Shown: piece after piece, positions 1 to 7,776 of the stretch | How the letters are laid out: each line of letters begins with the position of its first letter | Position numbering within the stretch: the stretch's first letter is position 1 | From: Gillisia mitskevichiae | GTDB taxonomy: Bacteria; Bacteroidota; Bacteroidia; Flavobacteriales; Flavobacteriaceae | Direction of reading: 5' to 3' | Assembly (NCBI RefSeq): GCF_003634585.1 | Contig: NZ_RBLG01000001.1 | Coordinates: forward strand, 1 to 64,000 | DNA: 64,000 nt | Position numbers and translations under genes: made by a program | The notes under the pieces: model-generated | The model's input: only the letters and a program-made list of their open reading frames with translations | Database searches by the model: none | What the model was told of the DNA's origin: nothing

Positions 1-69
1 CTTTTACTCTCAAAATTTACATCGTATTCTCACTAATCAAGGAACTTTTTGTGCCGCTAAACGCGGCTG

Positions 70-102
70 CAAATATACCAACTTTAATTTCATTCCAGCA
101 AA
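70..102 (-). promoter_or_regulatory. Promoter P2, leftward, probably for a stable-RNA operon
   Basis: On the minus strand a TATATTTG box (70-77) follows a TTTG box (99-102) by 21 bases, which fits the Bacteroidota -33/-7 consensus. The box is followed by a GCCGC/GCGGC hairpin. Spacing and flanks match a second promoter at 216-248. No coding gene starts between here and the window edge, so the target lies outside; an rRNA or other stable-RNA operon is inferred. Confidence 0.5.
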
Positions 103-215
103 CTTATTTTGAACTTTTTTTTTAGTTAAATTTTAACCTTAAAAACGCTCGTGTCTCCCAGTATACAATGAACTTCACCTCCCAAATCAACTACTCGTTG
201 ATCGCTTAGCGGGTG

Positions 216-248
216 CAAATATACGTCCTCTTTTTTCTTACCCGCAAA
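216..248 (-). promoter_or_regulatory. Promoter P1, leftward, tandem with P2
   Basis: Minus-strand TATATTTG (216-223) with TTTG (245-248) exactly 21 bases upstream, the same architecture as the promoter at 70-102. Both share AAGTTTGC around the -33 box and a C/G-rich triplet region after the -7 box. AT-rich sequence upstream (250-300) could act as an UP-like element. The paired arrangement suggests strong constitutive transcription leftward out of the window. Confidence 0.5.
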
Positions 249-370
249 CTTTTACTTAAGTATTTTTTAAAATAATTTTAATCTTTTCTTAATACTTTGG
301 TAATACGGGAGTTACTGAGAAAGTTTTTTTCTTCATTTACGGGACTGAAAGGTTTTTAATATAATAAAAG

Positions 371-481
371 GCATCAGTGATGCCCAAGCGTTAGGGATTG
401 AAGCGGTAGCTCCTAATGAAACAATGTGAAATTGGGACTACAAGCGTAAAGCCCGACCCCGAACTTTAGGAGGGGAAACGC
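371..481 (+). ncRNA. Candidate structured RNA element
   Basis: No coding sequence covers this stretch, yet it folds well on the plus strand. A GCATC/GATGC hairpin (371-375 with 379-383) is followed by a closing stem GCGTT/AACGC (388-392 with 477-481). The closing stem encloses two hairpins: GTAG..CCTAAT with ATTGGG.CTAC (406-417 with 431-441) and CCCC/GGGG (457-460 with 472-475). The form resembles intergenic elements I associate with Flavobacteria (possibly the Flavo-1 type), but I cannot confirm the family. It runs toward the porin gene and ends about 18 bases from that gene's stop. Confidence 0.45.
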
Positions 482-498
482 ACAAAAAAGAAAGAAAA

Positions 499-2403
499 TT
501 AAAGAAAGAAATCCCAGACTAGACCAAATCTCACCAAAAAATCTCTGTATGGATTCTCTGGAGCAGAAAAATTATTATTAGCATCTAATAAAGAATTAAG
601 ATGTTCTAACTTAAAAAATATCCTAGTTTGCTTCACTTTTGCATTAAAAAAGAAATCCACTACTGGAAATCCACCTAAACTTTGATCATTCTGCACATAA
701 AATTCGGCAAGAACAGGATCGTAACCATCCATTTGGTAGCTAGTGAAATATTTTAAAGTTAAGCCTGTCTGTAAATAAAGAGCTCGCTTGAACCAATGAT
801 CCCTATAATAGAATGTATTGCGGGTAGTAAACTCTGGAACGTTTAATACACTCTCGCCATTTAGAACTTGTTGATACATTAAGGTATTATCTAAAGCAAA
901 CTTACCGTATTGAAACTCCCTACCGGCTTTCAGTTTAAAATAGCTGATCTCTCCACTTTCTTGAAAGGGTTTTGTAAGGTCTTCTTCATTTGTCGAGAAA
1001 TAGGTATAGTTAGTTATTCTCGTATAGCTTGCATCTACATCTACCAAATTAGTAGATTCTAATTTCACGGCTAAACTTTGGGTATTGGTGTTCTCGAAAT
1101 CTGTTTGCCAATTATAATTTATATAATCACTTTGATATAATTGAAAATTAAAATTAGGAGCACTTTCGTTACTGCGAAGTTCGGCTTTAATCTGATTATT
1201 CTTATTAATGAAATAATCTGCACCGGCTAAAAACTTATGTCCTGTAAGATCCCCTGCTACATTCACCATAAAGTCCCCATACATTTTAAGAGGTCCAAAG
1301 TTTTTGTAATATCCAGCACCGGCAGAATAATTATCACCCTTTATTCTATTGGCAATAACAGATTGATCTTCTAAAATAAATACAGAATTATAGCCATAAT
1401 TATAATGCGTAATGCCAGCCTTCAGTTTTAACGCTCCAAGCGTACTATTAGCATAGGTAACACCAGCAACATTATTTATATTTCTTAGTTTCACTCTATC
1501 TCTAAGATTAGTAGTTTTAAAAGAATCCCCGAAAAAATCTACTGGGGCATCCTGACTAAATACATACTTCTTATCACTAAAGTCTAATTCATGAAAAAGA
1601 GTAAGTTTATTATTCTTCCCATTTGCTAGATCATATTCGTGAGTTAAAAAGAAACGCTTCCCATACAGTACATTTTCTGCATTTTCGAATTTAACTTCTA
1701 AAATGGATCTATCGTCAAATCCAGGTTCCTTACCTATATATTGTTCTAAAGCTTGCTCTGTTAATCCACCATTTTCACGATTTAATAAATCCTGAGACAC
1801 GAAGTGTGTTTTAAGTCTGTACTTTTTATTGAGGGTCGCGTAATTAAGTGTAGCTCTAAAATTCCCTGTGCTGGTTAACATATTTTGATATTTACCTAAG
1901 GACCGTAAGCCTTTATAAGCAATAGAGAAATTTAATCTCTCGGAAGTATTTATTGTAAAAAAGGCATCTAAAGCCTGACCTTGTTCTGGAACAGTTTTAA
2001 AAAAAAGTTCTGTAAGTGGTGTGGGAACTTCATAATAATAAATATCCTGTACTTCCATAAAATTATAATGTCTAGCTCTAGCTCCCAATTCTGGAATTAG
2101 ATCTATCTCATTAAAATTATAGGCAAGTTTATTATAGGTTTGACCCACATTGGCAAAAGAAACTAATTCAAAATTATCCTTTCTTAGATAATTGAATTTA
2201 TAATCCTTTTGGATAGTTAAGGTAGTATCTACGTAAGTGGAATCTCCTGATACTGAAAAAATCTTATAAGCTGTGATTGGTGGCTTCTCTAAAGAATCTT
2301 TTTGGGTGCTGCGTTTATTCACTGATGGATCTCTTTCTGGTTCCTGCGCTAAAAGAAATAATGGAACCAAAAATAAAATAAGAAAAAAAGATAGGTGTTT
2401 CAT
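499..2403 (-). CDS. Putative porin (Porin_10-like outer-membrane barrel)
   Basis: A 634-residue protein with a cleavable signal peptide (hydrophobic residues about 4-18, then AQEPE) and a long run of alternating aromatic and polar strands typical of an outer-membrane beta-barrel. It ends in WDFFL, consistent with the C-terminal aromatic signature of barrel proteins. Length and sequence style fit the putative porin family of Bacteroidota (Porin_10). The substrate is unknown. The gene lies downstream of susCD on the same strand but is separated from it by a strong terminator, and it has its own TACATTTG promoter box about 20 bases before the start, so it is probably an independent unit. The family call is from recognition of the sequence style, not a search. 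Confidence 0.7.
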   Translation of the reverse strand: MKHLSFFLILFLVPLFLLAQEPERDPSVNKRSTQKDSLEKPPITAYKIFSVSGDSTYVDTTLTIQKDYKFNYLRKDNFELVSFANVGQTYNKLAYNFNEIDLIPELGARARHYNFMEVQDIYYYEVPTPLTELFFKTVPEQGQALDAFFTINTSERLNFSIAYKGLRSLGKYQNMLTSTGNFRATLNYATLNKKYRLKTHFVSQDLLNRENGGLTEQALEQYIGKEPGFDDRSILEVKFENAENVLYGKRFFLTHEYDLANGKNNKLTLFHELDFSDKKYVFSQDAPVDFFGDSFKTTNLRDRVKLRNINNVAGVTYANSTLGALKLKAGITHYNYGYNSVFILEDQSVIANRIKGDNYSAGAGYYKNFGPLKMYGDFMVNVAGDLTGHKFLAGADYFINKNNQIKAELRSNESAPNFNFQLYQSDYINYNWQTDFENTNTQSLAVKLESTNLVDVDASYTRITNYTYFSTNEEDLTKPFQESGEISYFKLKAGREFQYGKFALDNTLMYQQVLNGESVLNVPEFTTRNTFYYRDHWFKRALYLQTGLTLKYFTSYQMDGYDPVLAEFYVQNDQSLGGFPVVDFFFNAKVKQTRIFFKLEHLNSLLDANNNFSAPENPYRDFLVRFGLVWDFFL

Positions 2404-2422
2404 AGACTTTTATAGACTACTA

Positions 2423-2430
2423 CAAATGTA
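2423..2430 (-). promoter_or_regulatory. -7 box for the porin gene
   Basis: Minus-strand TACATTTG matches TAnnTTTG and ends about 19 bases before the porin start codon at 2403. No clear -33 TTG box was found upstream. Confidence 0.45.
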
Positions 2431-2464
2431 AAATAATAAAGTTAGATGTAGAAAGTTGTCTAAA

Positions 2465-2491
2465 AAGAAAAACCGCCCCAATGGGGCGGTT
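2465..2491 (-). terminator. Rho-independent terminator of susCD
   Basis: Nine-base perfect stem AACCGCCCC / GGGGCGGTT (2471-2479 with 2483-2491) with a 3-base loop. On the minus strand it is followed by a T-rich tract. It lies just after the susD stop and before the porin promoter. Confidence 0.85.
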
Positions 2492-2518
2492 TTATTATTG
2501 AATGCTATTCTCTTGGAA

Positions 2519-3919
2519 TTAGTATCCGAAGTTCTGTGGTAAGTTAGCATTTGCATCATCTTCTGCAAGAGGAATTGGCAAAGCATAATTAAAACTACCG
2601 TAAGTAGGACCTTCATGTAATTGTAATGCAACATCTACAAATGGAATGTCCATTTTAGTTCTTGCCAAATCATGAAATCTAAATCCTTCAAAAGCTAATT
2701 CTTTTCTTCTTTCTAATAAAATATTAGACTTAGTAGCAGCATCATATAATGTAGCTCCTCTTTCAGCCGGAATTTTATTTAACCAGATTAAAGCTTCAGC
2801 AGGGCTTGCTGTTTCCAACAATGCTTCTGCGTAGATCAATACCATTTCTTCATATCTAATTACAGAGATATTATCTTTGTAAGGAGCATAAGATGGGTAT
2901 TTACCAGTGTTTCTTAAAGTACCATTAGCATATCGAGTTATTACACCTTCTTTATCTGCAGTTGTAACACCTCTAACATCTGTATCTTCATAGATAGCAG
3001 CTAAGTTTGGCAATGCAATAACATCCCCATAACTTCCTTGCTGATAAATATTTGCAAGACCATTGATTCCTTCGTTATCAGTTTCTGAAGCAGCTATTTC
3101 AAATATAGAATTTGAAGCACCATCTATAGAAAAAGAGTTAAGGAAAGCATCTTTAGAAATCACACTAAAGTTAGTAGATAAAATCACTTCTTCAGCAGCA
3201 TCTAAAGATCTCTGCCAGTCACCAAAATAATTAGCGATTCTAGCTTCAACAGCACTTGCAGCATAAGTATTTATATATTCTACACTACCTACACTATCGT
3301 CCATTAAACCTTTAGCAGTTGTTAAATCTGCATAAGCTAAATCTCTAACTTCTTGCACAGTATTACGTGCTGGAAACAAACTGTTTTCATCTCTAAAAGC
3401 AGTTACGTAAGGAACACCTAAAGAAGATAATCCACCACCATTTACATTCTGTTGTCCGTAAAAAGTAAGAAGATCAAAATGAGCTAAAGCTCTAATAACA
3501 TAAGCTTGACCTTTTATCTGATTAACTTCTGCCTCATCTCCAGTAATACCTTCAGCATTAATAACGATGTTAGCAGATCCTATAACAGTATATAATCTTG
3601 CCCATAAAGTTTCTGCAATAGCAGAAGTTGGCAATAAATCCATTCTCGCTTCGGCTACGAAACGGTTTGAATTTGCATTAGAGGAAGTGTTATCTGAAAA
3701 CACCTCTCCTAATATGATCTTGTCTCTTCCATAATAGTCGCTTATAGACATTCTGTTATAAGCTCCGTTGATTACAGCCTGAAGATCATTAACAGTGTTA
3801 ACACTAGTAACGATATCCTTAGATTGCTGTAAAGTTGGATCTAAACTATCTTCAGAGCAAGAGGATAAAACCCCTAAGCCTAAAGCTATTGTAAATAAAT
3901 ATTTAAAACTTTTTTTCAT
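2519..3919 (-). CDS. SusD/RagB family nutrient-binding lipoprotein
   Basis: A 466-residue lipoprotein: the signal sequence ends in the lipobox LSSC (Cys about residue 21). The N-terminal region has the helical TPR-like pattern of SusD/RagB proteins (NDLQAVINGAYNRM), and the C-terminal part holds the conserved block with ILLERRKELAFEGFRFHDLAR. It sits at the cell surface as the binding lid of the SusC channel encoded immediately upstream; the gap is only 5 bases, so the two are cotranscribed and probably form one complex. No glycoside hydrolase, peptidase or regulator of the polysaccharide-utilization type is adjacent, so the substrate cannot be inferred. Confidence 0.93.
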   Translation of the reverse strand: MKKSFKYLFTIALGLGVLSSCSEDSLDPTLQQSKDIVTSVNTVNDLQAVINGAYNRMSISDYYGRDKIILGEVFSDNTSSNANSNRFVAEARMDLLPTSAIAETLWARLYTVIGSANIVINAEGITGDEAEVNQIKGQAYVIRALAHFDLLTFYGQQNVNGGGLSSLGVPYVTAFRDENSLFPARNTVQEVRDLAYADLTTAKGLMDDSVGSVEYINTYAASAVEARIANYFGDWQRSLDAAEEVILSTNFSVISKDAFLNSFSIDGASNSIFEIAASETDNEGINGLANIYQQGSYGDVIALPNLAAIYEDTDVRGVTTADKEGVITRYANGTLRNTGKYPSYAPYKDNISVIRYEEMVLIYAEALLETASPAEALIWLNKIPAERGATLYDAATKSNILLERRKELAFEGFRFHDLARTKMDIPFVDVALQLHEGPTYGSFNYALPIPLAEDDANANLPQNFGY

Positions 3920-3924
3920 TTTTC

Positions 3925-6900
3925 TTAAAATTTAATGTTAACTCCTAAAGTATATGATTCAACAGGAGGCGTAGTTAATGCAGTGTATCCATTAGCTCTA
4001 ACTTCTGGATCCAATAATAAACCATCGTCTTTTACCCATGTAGCAACGTTTGTTCCACGTAAAGTAAGTGTTAAACCGTCAATTCCAACAGATTCAACAA
4101 ACTTAGAAGGTAGAGAATATCCAATTGCAACATTTTTCAATCTTACATAATCTCCATCATATAAATGACGAGAAGAAGTTGCGTGGAAGTTATCATTTCT
4201 ACCATAATCTAATTTAGGTACGTTTGTAACATCTCCAGGCTGTTGCCATCTGTCTAATAATTCACTTACACCATTGTAAGAGTTTAAAGTGAACGAGTTT
4301 GTTCTTAAGTAAAATTGTGCATATTGCTCATAGATCTTATGTCCACCTGCAAAAGATGCATTTCCTTCAGCGAAGAAACCTTTGTAATCTAATCTCATTC
4401 CTAAACCACCAGAATATGTTGGCAAAGCACTAGCACCTTGATCTACTCTAGCTGCAGCGTTATAGTTAGAAGTAACTTCACCATCTACACCATTTAAAAA
4501 CCATTCTGGTGCTCCAGTATCAGCATTCACTCCAGACCAAGTTCTCATATACCATGAACGTAATGGTAAACCAGTTCTAGTTGTTTTATAACTACTTCCA
4601 GCTTCTGTATCTAATTCACTTCCATTTGCTCCAAGAGCTAATTCAGTAACTTCGTTATCTACAGTTGCATAGTTAGCAGAAATATTCCAAGTAAAATCTT
4701 CAGTTTGAATAATATCAATACCTAATTCAGCCTCGATTCCTTTATTCACCATTTCTCCAACGTTTCTAGCTTGCTCATCAAAACCAGTAGTTAAAGATAA
4801 TGGAACGTTTAATAATAGATCGTATGTTCTACGGTTGTAGTAAGCAAAAGATCCAGAAATTCTATTTTGAAGTAATCCAAAAGTAAGACCAATATCAAAA
4901 GATTCACCTTTCTCCCAAGTTAAACCTGCATTTCCAAACTGAGAAGGGAAACCAGCACCATTATCTGCATAATTCGCACTATACGTTAATAAAGGTTGGT
5001 AAGCATTAAGTCCAACACCGTTGTTACCAGTAATACCATAAGAACCTCTTAATCTAAGAGTATTGAAAATATTCCCAGCCATAAAATCTTCTCTATGAAC
5101 ATTCCATGCCGCACCTACAGAACCAAAAGTTCCAAATCTATTTCCAGGAGAGAATCTTGAAGATCCTTCTCTTCTAATAGTACCATCTAAAACATATTTA
5201 CCAGCATAATTATAGTTAACCAAACCTAAGTAAGAAACGTTATACCAGTCTTCGAATTGTGAATCTGCATCGAAATTAGCACTTGCCGTGTTAATTTGAA
5301 TTAAACCATCTACTGGGAAGTTCTCTCCAGAACCGAATAAGTAAGTATTTTGATTCTTTTGGTATTCAAATAAAGTTGTGATATCAAAATTATGATTCTC
5401 ACCTAATTTGAAGCCATAGTTTAAAGATGATTGGTATACTAAGTTAAAGTTCTTTTGATCACTTATAGCAATATCACCATTAATATCATCTGCATCACCT
5501 TCATATCTGTTTCTGTAAGAAGTATACTCGTTTAATTGGTAATCTATACTTACTCTATTAGAGAAAGTAAGACCATCGTATAATTCCCAATCTAATTTAG
5601 TATTTGAAAGTGCTCTTGTTAAAGCATTTCTAGTTACGTTATTCTCGTTAACATAAAATATGTTTGGAAGAGAACCAAAAGGAAGATCGATATTATAAGA
5701 ACCATCATCATTTCTGATGCTGTTAAATGGGTTCATTAAATATCTTGTAATAAAAGGATTCGAAAAGAAAGTTCCGTTTTCAAGAACTGGATTCTGAGTA
5801 ATGTTAGAAACATTCATAGAAGTAGAAAGTTTTAAATTATCTCTCAAATCTCTATCAAAGCTTAATGATCCATTAATTCTCTCAAAAGCACTTCCTATTA
5901 CAGTAGCTTCAGTTTTGTTGTAACCTAAAGATGCATAGAAGTTAGATTTTTCTCCACCTCCAGATGCAGAGAATGTGTAATTTTGCGTTAAAGCATCTTC
6001 ATTTCTAATTTCTCCTGCCCAGTCATTATCTGTTACTCCATCATAGAAATCATCTACAGAAAGCAATTCTGAAATCCCATTTCCAGGAGCAGAAATACCT
6101 AAATCAGCAATAGTACCATTTGGACCGTAAGATCTGTAAAGAGCTTCATTTAATAGAGTATATCTCTCAGCTCCTGTTAATACATCTCTCTTGTTGAAAG
6201 CATCATTTTGAAAACCTACTTGAGAAGAGAATGTGAATTTAGTATCACCTGCTTTACCAGATTTGGTAGTAATTACACCATTAGATCCACGTGCTCCATA
6301 AGCTGCAGTAGCAGAAGCATCTTTTAATACAGTTAAAGTTTCAATATCCTGGCTGTTAATAGAAGCCAAAGGATTCAAACTAGAATAATTATCACTTCCT
6401 GAAACGTTGGTGTTTGCAACTGGCACACCATCTATTACATAAAGAGGATCGTTATCTGCGTTGATCGAACTTATACCTCTAATTCGGATATCCGCGACAG
6501 AACCCGGAGTACCAGAAGCTTGAGACATTTGAAGTCCAGCAACTCTACCTTGTAAAGCCTGATCTACAGAAACTGTTGGAGATTCCGCCAACTCTGCACC
6601 ACTTAATTGAACTGAAGATCCTGTAACTTCTTCAACTCCTTTAGTGCTATAACCTAACACTATAACCTCATCTAGTTGTGATGCATCTTCTTGCATAGAA
6701 ACATTTACAACAGATTGAGTTCCAACTGTAACTGTTTGCTTAAGAAAACCTACATAACTAAAAACTAATTTAGATCCAGTAGCAGCTTTTATACTATACT
6801 TTCCGTCAAAATCAGTTAAAGCTCCGGTATTAGTACCCTGTACTAATACGTTTACACTTGGAAGGGGTAAACCTTCCGCATCAGTTACCGTCCCGGTAAC

Positions 6901-6978
6901 CGTTAAATCTTGTGCAAAGGTTAATTGCACCACAAACGCTAAAAATAGCGTTAGAATTCCATTTAATCTTTTTTCCAT
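3925..6978 (-). CDS. SusC/RagA family TonB-linked outer-membrane transporter
   Basis: A 1017-residue TonB-dependent transporter. After the signal peptide (to about residue 23) comes a carboxypeptidase-D-like regulatory domain (VTGTVTDAEGLPLPSVNV), then a TonB-box-like stretch (LDEVIVLGYS), then the plug with the SusC signature (RIRGISSINADNDPLYVIDG, LKDASATAAYGARGSNGV). The rest is a 22-strand-type barrel ending in NIKF. It imports an unidentified oligomer or peptide together with the SusD lipoprotein encoded 5 bases downstream. No anti-sigma or sigma gene lies next to it, and it has no N-terminal STN domain, so regulation by a classical ECF trans-envelope switch is not indicated. Confidence 0.95.
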   Translation of the reverse strand: MEKRLNGILTLFLAFVVQLTFAQDLTVTGTVTDAEGLPLPSVNVLVQGTNTGALTDFDGKYSIKAATGSKLVFSYVGFLKQTVTVGTQSVVNVSMQEDASQLDEVIVLGYSTKGVEEVTGSSVQLSGAELAESPTVSVDQALQGRVAGLQMSQASGTPGSVADIRIRGISSINADNDPLYVIDGVPVANTNVSGSDNYSSLNPLASINSQDIETLTVLKDASATAAYGARGSNGVITTKSGKAGDTKFTFSSQVGFQNDAFNKRDVLTGAERYTLLNEALYRSYGPNGTIADLGISAPGNGISELLSVDDFYDGVTDNDWAGEIRNEDALTQNYTFSASGGGEKSNFYASLGYNKTEATVIGSAFERINGSLSFDRDLRDNLKLSTSMNVSNITQNPVLENGTFFSNPFITRYLMNPFNSIRNDDGSYNIDLPFGSLPNIFYVNENNVTRNALTRALSNTKLDWELYDGLTFSNRVSIDYQLNEYTSYRNRYEGDADDINGDIAISDQKNFNLVYQSSLNYGFKLGENHNFDITTLFEYQKNQNTYLFGSGENFPVDGLIQINTASANFDADSQFEDWYNVSYLGLVNYNYAGKYVLDGTIRREGSSRFSPGNRFGTFGSVGAAWNVHREDFMAGNIFNTLRLRGSYGITGNNGVGLNAYQPLLTYSANYADNGAGFPSQFGNAGLTWEKGESFDIGLTFGLLQNRISGSFAYYNRRTYDLLLNVPLSLTTGFDEQARNVGEMVNKGIEAELGIDIIQTEDFTWNISANYATVDNEVTELALGANGSELDTEAGSSYKTTRTGLPLRSWYMRTWSGVNADTGAPEWFLNGVDGEVTSNYNAAARVDQGASALPTYSGGLGMRLDYKGFFAEGNASFAGGHKIYEQYAQFYLRTNSFTLNSYNGVSELLDRWQQPGDVTNVPKLDYGRNDNFHATSSRHLYDGDYVRLKNVAIGYSLPSKFVESVGIDGLTLTLRGTNVATWVKDDGLLLDPEVRANGYTALTTPPVESYTLGVNIKF

Positions 6979-7133
6979 TATTTTGTTAATTTGAATTAGC
7001 CAGCGCCAAAAATCCTAATAAATATTGAATAAAACAATATAATTTGAAGTCTTGATGTGTTAAAATCTTAACACTACGCTACTTCGTAGATGCATTATTT
7101 ATAAGAAGGTTGCGTGAGGAGTCAAAAAAAAAT

Positions 7134-7143
7134 GTAAAATTTG
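7134..7143 (+). promoter_or_regulatory. Putative promoter giving a near-leaderless rnhB mRNA
   Basis: The stretch TAAAATTTG resembles TAnnTTTG with one extra spacer base and ends only 4 bases before the rnhB ATG. A TTG lies about 22 bases upstream. If used, the transcript would begin almost at the start codon. Confidence 0.3.
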
Positions 7144-7147
7144 TAAT

Positions 7148-7747
7148 ATGTTATTAAATTCCTTTAAGAAATCTAAGATTGAGTGCGGGACAGACGAAGC
7201 TGGAAGAGGTTGTCTTGCAGGCCCCGTTACCGCAGCAAGTGTTATACTTACATCACAATTTAAGAGTGATCTATTAAATGATTCTAAAATTGTTAAAAGC
7301 ACTAATAGAAATATTTTAAAAAAGATTATTGAAAAAGAAGCCATCACTTTTAGTGTGGCACATATCTTTAATGAAGAGATAGATAAAATAAATATTTTAA
7401 ACGCCTCTATACTTGGTATGCATAAGGCAATTAACCAGCTATTAATTATTCCTGAACATATTTTAGTAGATGGAAACAGATTTAAACCTTATTTGGACAT
7501 CCCACACTTATGTATAATAAAAGGAGATGGGAAATATTTAAACATTGCCGCTGCTTCTATACTCGCAAAAACTTATAGAGACGAGTTCATGAATTTAATA
7601 CATGAGGAATTCCCTATGTATAACTGGAAACAGAATAAAGGATACCCAACTAAAGAGCACCGGGCAGCGATCCAGAAATATGGAGTAACAAAATACCACC
7701 GACTAAGCTTTAAATTACTTCCAGATCAGTTAAAATTAGAGCTATAA
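7148..7747 (+). CDS. rnhB: Ribonuclease HII
   Basis: A 199-residue RNase HII, which cuts RNA in RNA-DNA hybrids and starts removal of misincorporated ribonucleotides. The catalytic acids are visible: Asp16 and Glu17 in GTDEAGRG, Asp108 in LVDGNRF and Asp127 in KGDGKY, at nearly the same positions as in the E. coli enzyme. The NDSK motif (residues 44-47) and the IAAASILAK block are also present. Length is normal for the family. The ATG at 7148 is the only sensible start ahead of the DEAGRG motif, and almost no leader separates it from a promoter-like box. The next gene on the same strand begins 29 bases after the stop and is probably cotranscribed. Confidence 0.97.
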   Translation: MLLNSFKKSKIECGTDEAGRGCLAGPVTAASVILTSQFKSDLLNDSKIVKSTNRNILKKIIEKEAITFSVAHIFNEEIDKINILNASILGMHKAINQLLIIPEHILVDGNRFKPYLDIPHLCIIKGDGKYLNIAAASILAKTYRDEFMNLIHEEFPMYNWKQNKGYPTKEHRAAIQKYGVTKYHRLSFKLLPDQLKLEL

Positions 7748-7776
7748 CTTATTACTTTTGTGAAAAAGGATATAGA

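Noticed and set aside
2410-2634. Open frame opposite the start of susD and the terminator
   Set aside because: It overlaps the terminator hairpin and the susD 3' end and has no family resemblance.
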